Source: CAYMKL01 sp964390805
Lineage (GTDB): Bacteria > Chloroflexota > Anaerolineae > VGOG01
Assembly (NCBI GenBank): GCA_964390805.1
Contig: CAYMKL010000009.1
Location: 18,929 to 82,928 of the forward strand
Length of the DNA: 64,000 nt
Direction: 5' to 3'
Shown here: positions 61,001 through 64,000 of the stretch, piece by piece
Layout of the letters: each line of letters opens with the position of its first letter
Numbering within the stretch: position 1 is the first letter of the stretch
Notes under the pieces: generated by a model
Seen by the model: only the letters and a program-made list of their open reading frames with translations
Told to the model about the DNA's origin: nothing
The model's database searches: none
Position numbers and translations under genes: made by a program

Positions 61001-63987
61001 TAGCTGGCCACCAGTGCGCCGGTGTTATCGGTCAAGCCGACGACGTTGTTCAGGCCGTCGTGCAGGTAGGTGTAGGTCTGCCCGCCCCGACGCATAGCCA
61101 GCCACGAGTCCAACGCCAGTCCGCCGGTGTAGCGGGCGATGGTGCTGCCCCCGGTGTCGGTTTCTAGCAGCAGGTTGGGGCCGTCGTAGTAGTAGTAGGT
61201 CGTCTGACCCGCCCGGTCGGTGCGGCTGTACAACCGGCCATCGGGATAGTAGGCGTAGGCGACGCCGGTGCCGTCGGCGTAGCTGGCGCCGGTCAGCCGG
61301 TTCTCGTGGTCATACGTATACGGGGTGGCAAATCCGCCGGCCGTCTCGGAGGTCTGATTGCCCCGAGCGTCCCAACCATAGGTCGTGCCGCCAGCGCTGA
61401 GCAACTGGTCGGCGGCGTCGTAGCTGTAGGCAGTGCTGTTCTCCGTCAGCCGGTTGCCGGCCAGGTCATAGGTGTAAGTGGCGGACGTGCTGTCTGGGTA
61501 GGTCACACCGGTCAGACGATAGCGGCCGTCGTAGGTGTAGCTCGTCGTTTTTCCCTGTGCGTTGGCCACACTGGTGCGGTTGCCAGCCTTGTCGTAAGTA
61601 TAGGTGTAGCCAGCCAACACTGCCCCGCCCGGGGCGTGGTGGGTCATTGACGATAGGCGGTTGGCAGCGTCGTAGGCATAGAGCGAATAGACGCCGTTGG
61701 CGCGGTCCACCCGGGCCAGGTTGCCGGCTGTGTTGTAGCTGTAGGTCGTCGTGCCAGCCAGCGGATCAGCCACAGAGAGCAACCGGCCGGCGCCGTCGTG
61801 GGTATATGCCGTGGTGTTGCCGTCCGGATCGGTCATGGTGGCCCGGCGGCTGGCAGCATCATAGGTGTAGCTGATGGTCTTGCCGGCCGCGGTGACGCTG
61901 GTGAGACGGTCGGCAGCGTCGTAGCTGTAGTCCACCGCGACCTGGGCGTTGGCCTCGCGGGTGAGGTTACCGGCCGCATCATAGGTGTAGGTGACGTTGC
62001 TGCCGTCCGGGTAGGCGACGGCGGTCAACTGGCTGGCCGCGTTGTAGGTGTAGACCGTGGTCTGGCTGAGCGGGTCGGTGCGGCGGATGAGGTTGCCGAG
62101 GCCGTCATAAACAAAGGTGGTCGTGCGGCCGAGGCCGTCGCTGCGGCTGGTGATGCGGCCTTGCAAATCGTAGGAAAAGGTATCCTTGTGCCCCTGGCCG
62201 TCGGTGATAGCGGTGAAGTTGCCGGAGGTGTCAAACGCGTAATTGACCTCGCCCAGCGCGTCGTTCAACCGGACCGGCCGGGCCAAGGCGTCGTAGGAAT
62301 AGAGGACCGTGCTGCCGGCGGGGTCCACAAACCGGGCCAGATTCCCGGCCGCGTCGTAGGAGAGGCGGGCGACTTCGCCAGCCGGGTTGGTAATGGTCAT
62401 GACGCGACCAAGGGCATCGCGGCCGTAGGTCGTAGTCAAGCCGCGGCCATCGGTTTCCTGAAGCAGGTTGCCCCGAGCATCGTATCTAAAGGTCACTGTA
62501 ACCCCAGACCCATCGCGCACGGTGGTTGGGTAACCGTAGGCGTCGTAGCTGAAGGAGAGGGTGTTGGACAGCGGATCCGTCACAGCAATCAGGTGACAGC
62601 AGTCGTAGGTATAGTGAGTTGTGTTGGAAAGGGGATCGGTGTAGCGGATTAGGTGGCCCTTGCTGTCATACTCGTAACGGGTGGTGTGGCCCAGGGGATC
62701 GGTCACCGAAGCAACCCGCCCGGTGGCGGGATCGTAGGTGTAGGTAGTAGTACGCGACAGGGGCTCCGTCATCTTGATCAGGCGGCCGGCGCTATCGTAC
62801 TCATAGCGGGTGATGGTCCCCAGAACAGGCCCGTCTAACTCCATCAGGTTGCCGTTGCTGTCGTACCAGAAGGAGGTGATGTGGCCTTGAGGGTCCGTGA
62901 TCGAACCGATGCCCCACCGGACGAAGTCATAGCGTGTGGTTCGCTTCTGCCCATCCACGACGTCGGTGACGGTAGTATAGTCCCGGCCGCAGGGACCAGG
63001 CGATACTGGCCCAAGACCAAGACAAGGGGGGTCCTTGACCCGCTCAAAGTTGACGGCGCTCAGCGGCGTGGCAATCTGCCGCACCTCAAGCTTGCTCAGG
63101 ATCCTAGCATAGGTGACCGCCGCCCAGTTGCCCTGCGGATCGGTGACGCGATTGAGGACACCCGGAGAGCCCCAAATCTTGCGATTGTAGGCATAGGTGG
63201 TCGTCTGTCCTAGCGGATCAGTCACGCTGACCAGGTTGGCATCAGCGTCGTAGGCGTACTGCACGGTGCGCACAGGGGTGGTGTTGGCGTCGGTGACGCT
63301 GCTCAGCAGGCCGTCGGTGTAGCTGAAGTCAAGATGACGGCCATAGTGGTCGGTGACGCGGGTCAGTCGGCCGCTGGCGTCGTAGGCCAGCACCAGGTAA
63401 CTGCCATTCTGGGCAGCGATCTTGGTGACCTGCTTGTGGCCAGGATCGTCGAAGTAGTAGGTCGTGCCATCGGAGGTGCGCAGCTCGTAGCGGCCGGGTT
63501 GAGGGCGGGTCAGGCCGCCACTGCCGGGCCAGTACCGTTGCGTCTGCCCACTGATCGGTCCGATGAACAGGCTACCATCACCTATCTCCTGGTAGCTGGC
63601 GGCGTAGAGGTAACGCCAGCCACACCCAACGGGGGAATCGACCCAATGCCACTTGGATTCGTAAATGAAGGTGGCCTGCAGCGGCAGGACGCAGCCGGGG
63701 ATGAAAAAGTCGGTGCGCATGACACGCAGGCTGAGGTCGTAAATGCTGACATCAAGCCCCATGGGTCCGGCAACCATAGCCTGAGTGGCGCCGTAGAAGC
63801 TGGCCTCGACAGGCGGGATAAAGGTCGGGGGCGGAACAGGGCCGGCCGCAGAGGCGACGAGTCCCTGAATAGCCATGACCAGCATCAGGATACCGAGAAT
63901 CAGGCTTACAGCACACAACTTGATCCGAGATGTGTGAATCCAACGTCGCTCAAACCTATTTTCGTGGGAAGGGCAAAAGCAAGCCAA
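52045..63987 (-). CDS. giant secreted RHS/YD-repeat, two-component-type propeller and dockerin protein
   Basis: 3980 residues if it starts at the TTG at 63987; the frame is open to the window edge, so the start may lie outside. Order: signal helix (LGILMLVMAIQGLVASAAG); tandem YD repeats (about 63500-60850); the RHS core end (RARWYDSTTGRFLSRDPLG, then NNPATYVDPLGL) near 60760-60900; a glycine-rich, cysteine-containing segment; a ThuA/glutamine-amidotransferase-like part (LFIPSGGLYGLESASNLRAR); several beta-sandwich domains; 13 copies, by my count, of a propeller unit DGGTPFDxxDDxW (about 55380-57500); more CARDB-like beta-sandwiches; and a C-terminal dockerin (DLDGDCDIDILDIMLVVVHW). Normally an RHS core ends in a short toxin; here some 2800 residues follow and no immunity gene is visible. 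Two heptamer arrays are translated in frame. Confidence 0.85.
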   Translation of the reverse strand: MACFCPSHENRFERRWIHTSRIKLCAVSLILGILMLVMAIQGLVASAAGPVPPPTFIPPVEASFYGATQAMVAGPMGLDVSIYDLSLRVMRTDFFIPGCVLPLQATFIYESKWHWVDSPVGCGWRYLYAASYQEIGDGSLFIGPISGQTQRYWPGSGGLTRPQPGRYELRTSDGTTYYFDDPGHKQVTKIAAQNGSYLVLAYDASGRLTRVTDHYGRHLDFSYTDGLLSSVTDANTTPVRTVQYAYDADANLVSVTDPLGQTTTYAYNRKIWGSPGVLNRVTDPQGNWAAVTYARILSKLEVRQIATPLSAVNFERVKDPPCLGLGPVSPGPCGRDYTTVTDVVDGQKRTTRYDFVRWGIGSITDPQGHITSFWYDSNGNLMELDGPVLGTITRYEYDSAGRLIKMTEPLSRTTTYTYDPATGRVASVTDPLGHTTRYEYDSKGHLIRYTDPLSNTTHYTYDCCHLIAVTDPLSNTLSFSYDAYGYPTTVRDGSGVTVTFRYDARGNLLQETDGRGLTTTYGRDALGRVMTITNPAGEVARLSYDAAGNLARFVDPAGSTVLYSYDALARPVRLNDALGEVNYAFDTSGNFTAITDGQGHKDTFSYDLQGRITSRSDGLGRTTTFVYDGLGNLIRRTDPLSQTTVYTYNAASQLTAVAYPDGSNVTYTYDAAGNLTREANAQVAVDYSYDAADRLTSVTAAGKTISYTYDAASRRATMTDPDGNTTAYTHDGAGRLLSVADPLAGTTTYSYNTAGNLARVDRANGVYSLYAYDAANRLSSMTHHAPGGAVLAGYTYTYDKAGNRTSVANAQGKTTSYTYDGRYRLTGVTYPDSTSATYTYDLAGNRLTENSTAYSYDAADQLLSAGGTTYGWDARGNQTSETAGGFATPYTYDHENRLTGASYADGTGVAYAYYPDGRLYSRTDRAGQTTYYYYDGPNLLLETDTGGSTIARYTGGLALDSWLAMRRGGQTYTYLHDGLNNVVGLTDNTGALVASYQYDAFGGVRSQTGSIANPIRFTGRYLDEDANLYQYRARWYDSTTGRFLSRDPLGPIQVRLMYAYANNNPATYVDPLGLDTWSCSNFQFGGGFLLGGEFTKSICRNLNSGQKCTLITGCLQLGALAGLGASPCGGFLFNGPSDGQDLGKGPGGTSIFAGASVSAGIAGAGVGGSVGIEPTGQVQAGLNICGGLSLGLGLRFGAGGQYCRTTVLKCDKEEEPDKEPEKPPRKPGHDNPDDNYSAASPSLPLPNFGFRISDFGDRPFRSQSAFRNRQSAIGDGAPLLVGQPRVGIFWHGYAEEARALLASWGWSSEPVYLDFAPASLDVPILFIPSGGLYGLESASNLRARLEAYAASGGVIIALAQQHGYEFGALPYPAGEGGGLGGYGWTEDSSCFDASLYVSEYHPILSGFSKATLTAGVDGFFTSLPAGTRTLLHRTQNGQPAFILYPYSSPSAQGGYVVATSLYNDWGTANYQPPADSARLLRDLLSWGVDPDGPLPEFSPGMTATVPLPATNGTSTDAALIQFTILDPNGAVSSQQTVTQTVQVGSQAQLTVQLPNLPAKLGVWWIQYTLLDAASNVVQPTAWGARFAVSQPSPGAGPGKAMGLSITAATENFVLGPATFTFHAHNFTDSARQATVEYGFPEHARRTEDPAYGFNYGLSRTVTVPAQSEINFTHTANILTNDGLFARLSYDSVSQQAWFQIRVVPATVQVSMSTDRTEYARGGMVQATVTLTNTATAAYSPTLRLIAWDLQRTALYSAQRFPALAPTATVTASFAFTVPLTAQPGTATLYAEARDADNRTIGTGSSSFQITASPLRFATALPATLSPGSAQSLVVTATNTSTTLDVISATLAVTLTDPAGVSQPLTPQPFTLPAGQSQSLSVPFTTPVAQFGVYTFSLTSRDEHGTRAWQVTTLNKPALSIQLDQPSYVVRDVMRVDVTVLNSGRWQQSPHLRVEVPAAGYAQTDTLSLAAGGQVTATHSVTLPATLAAGSYPLTATLTLTTGDAIAATTMIVIPDSRLRAALPDTTLMAGHPVTLTIANTGGVDTSASYRAWLQDARAITLQTVSGTLASIRAGAAGSFTFTVPAAGVSGDYVVRGVLTDTQTGRAQPFTLLATVDGVQAELQAATESLIYTQGEPITASATITNASTYPLDDATLHISLSGPATWQWVTHKAGQHGPAGRIQTMMTDSAGVKWMASPLAVNAFDDGGTPFDNSDDRWQLFDTQDGIPYPYVRMVFVDAAGYKWIASYNPHALSVLYDGGTPFDKSDDRWLTYTAADGLPDHVADIAQDAAGNLWLGHVFNGVSVLDPGPDPMDKSDDSWAHFTTANSGLSNDGINAVGIDVAGNKWFGTDDGVSVLGDGGNPFDGTGDTWYSYYWGSGLPYDTANAMGFDADGNKWFGGYYGGAGVLDTGASPFDGTGDTWYVFNTSNSGLYYDDIISLVVDSSGSKWFGHPSGVSVLDTGADPFDGTGDTWGTFENDYLQSDVEVIYPDTGNLVWFGAVVLDYGGLALLDHGGTPFNQADDVWEAFNSDAGIGTYYVDAITAGAGGLTWFGGQSSGCGIRVLDDRGTPADSSDDQWASFHPTDGLPSDGVKALALDQADAVWAGTDSGTAALDHGGTPLDKSDDAWQTFGAGDIGVGTPNAIAVDDANRKWFAGYDQWGAATLAVLDDGGTPITKTDDLTMIFTAADGLTSVPQALAIDQAGVKWIGIWNEVVALMDAGTPFTKTDDVWVTFTSADGLANGTVYDIAVDDQNNIWFATGNGVSLLDHNGTLSNKGDDTWYTYDTDDGLVWNWVTGVAIDQAGDKWFGTGVGLSRLDDGGDPFDGLGDTWQTFTTAHGLGDDAIQVVSVGGDGHIWVGTYEGASVGPRQSTVIWSADQTISLPAAQVTQRLTAVTNLNATGRYVLTARFVSAKGQTLAADRAPFYIVPGQIGLTLDAAPDPVRPGAAITVTGALVNNSPSGLTNQTVTLTQDGVTIHIEGPFNVAAGSSHPFTVIATAPGSVGTTTFSASADGLSAQQDVVVAQPAIAASVAGPTLVGSDPFSLTVSLTNTGAITGQVVISDQWSVNSKQRAVGSGQWTVDVPAGATVLVQSSAQTCADTTLAIPLTGDLTQTLTLPVTFGQALDAAFSPQPTYAPGIIEIPYTFTNTGQLDVAFTTTITLTDSQSAIHSQFDTYLSTGNTTAGSTLFDLLASTYTLTYQTHADVCPLASGLRTFTVASETSIAISGTAGISGSPVPITVTLTNNGSRPFAGTLQLTTDYCYQASQPTALAVGASGTYTFAVDITLASTGVHTATVAVITGAGVTVAQTETVFTVRGPVLSVTSVPTDTLLSVGQTVTLTFGVGNSGDQAGQASLRFTLGDIADETQVQQVDVDGAESFDFTFYVPPELEAKDYLATYDLNDQQEELLLSVQGISLTVAAGTDRAAYEEGESASMLLTVTNNLATDVPGLYALASLGGITQTQAFTLTTIPVNLAFPLTATFSEGGLVFYGIYHQSSQRGIYLNTLRLSQQQPAVTVVLDRDVYSPGDPVQATVLTSITGQLDITAPGYTTTLSLTGSDTGFAFTLPVPMARGSYAVNYRLTGCGCADEGRQYQATFDVAGPLVRVTEARLHRTSYSPGEQVNAWLTVASDQDVDVLLHGALIYPDGSSGATTEQAVHLSTSLDNVLTATATITDAQAGLHLLSYELVDAADPTLVYADGIEAFDVGLASLLSLFTDLVSYPTASDPVTAVVQLYASTALTGQLSLALNGAAPQVETLGLAAGLQTVNVGLTGSIAPGHRVLTATLLVGALASQRQATFDYGTDLPDLTVGPPALAAQPSPTQTLNLIVFNQGVDGAAATSVAVYEGDPDAGGALIGTAAVPALDSGESAVVTLAWNVGGHAPGSDVAVFALVDPAVSIAEFDETNNAASSTITLPSSCREDINGDWHIDVLDIMAVASHWRCRCGNECYNLLYDLDGDCDIDILDIMLVVVHWGETCP
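54744..54806 (-). repeat. nine-unit heptamer array inside the giant gene
   Basis: Nine 7-bp units of the type CCACTGC / TTACTGT / TCACTGA, 63 bp in all. This is divisible by both 7 and 3, so the frame is kept. It encodes the odd segment DQWSVNSKQRAVGSGQW between beta-sandwich domains. Confidence 0.7.
60166..60249 (-). repeat. twelve-unit heptamer array inside the giant gene
   Basis: Units such as GCCGATT and CGAAATC, twelve in a row, 84 bp (4 x 21), keeping the frame and adding 28 residues (FGFRISDFGDRPFRSQSAF and neighbours) in a linker. A related short run lies at about 54471-54498. Confidence 0.7.
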
Positions 63988-64000
63988 TGAACACCTGGGA

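Noticed and set aside
52045..63987. RHS polymorphic toxin with immunity gene
   Set aside because: No short toxin domain follows the core and no small immunity-like gene is downstream; the C-terminus is a dockerin.
1..64000. tRNA and rRNA genes
   Set aside because: I looked for tRNA T-loop sequences and conserved rRNA stretches on both strands and found none I could support.

Overview
The window looks like part of a chromosome from a Chloroflexota bacterium (Anaerolineae-like), probably a metagenome-assembled genome. This rests on the high G+C content, SpoVS and RicT/PSP1 next to dnaA, a tungsten-type aldehyde ferredoxin oxidoreductase, a tricorn protease, very large secreted dockerin and RHS proteins, and several families of short dispersed repeats that run through genes in frame. 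The taxonomy is inference; there is no rRNA gene in the window.

Region 1 (1-18361) is a plus-strand catabolic cluster with short gaps and overlaps: a class III CoA-transferase fragment, two class III aminotransferases, a polyamine-type ABC transporter, HyuA/HyuB hydantoinase/oxoprolinase subunits, a saccharopine-dehydrogenase-like oxidoreductase, an amidohydrolase fused to a MoaD/ThiS-like domain, an aldehyde ferredoxin oxidoreductase and a two-subunit CoA-transferase. Together they suggest uptake and breakdown of an amine, lactam or hydantoin-like compound through an aldehyde or acid to a CoA thioester. A dTDP-glucose 4,6-dehydratase gene follows.

Region 2 (19491-24416) is the highlight: a complete diversity-generating retroelement (DGR). 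The order is strong promoter, structured leader with terminator, secreted DUF1566 target gene with a variable repeat (VR, 20627-20771), MutS-domain-I-like accessory gene, avd, template repeat (TR, 22417-22561) and reverse transcriptase. TR and VR differ at 22 positions; 21 of these are at TR adenines and the other is the last-codon G/C change. The reverse transcriptase carries a C-terminal MutS-I-like domain. Palindrome-ended elements of about 99-101 bp sit in the leader, at the ends of msl and avd, and in frame inside the reverse transcriptase. A cell-surface repeat protein follows.

Region 3 (25447-33346, minus strand) has an ArsA-like ATPase, a tricorn protease and two paralogous carbamoyltransferase-fold proteins flanking a flavin reductase. 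Region 4 (33456-40944) is the replication-origin neighbourhood: holB, ricT/PSP1, a PHP phosphoesterase, spoVS, dnaA, a probable oriC with DnaA boxes and a DnaA-trio-like tract, then a two-component system.

Region 5 (41137-64000) encodes five large or secreted surface proteins: an SGNH-like/DNRLRE/dockerin protein, a beta-helix protein, a small dockerin protein, a 1407-residue beta-roll protein with an S74 chaperone domain, and a giant (3980 residues in the window) RHS/propeller/dockerin protein reaching the window edge.
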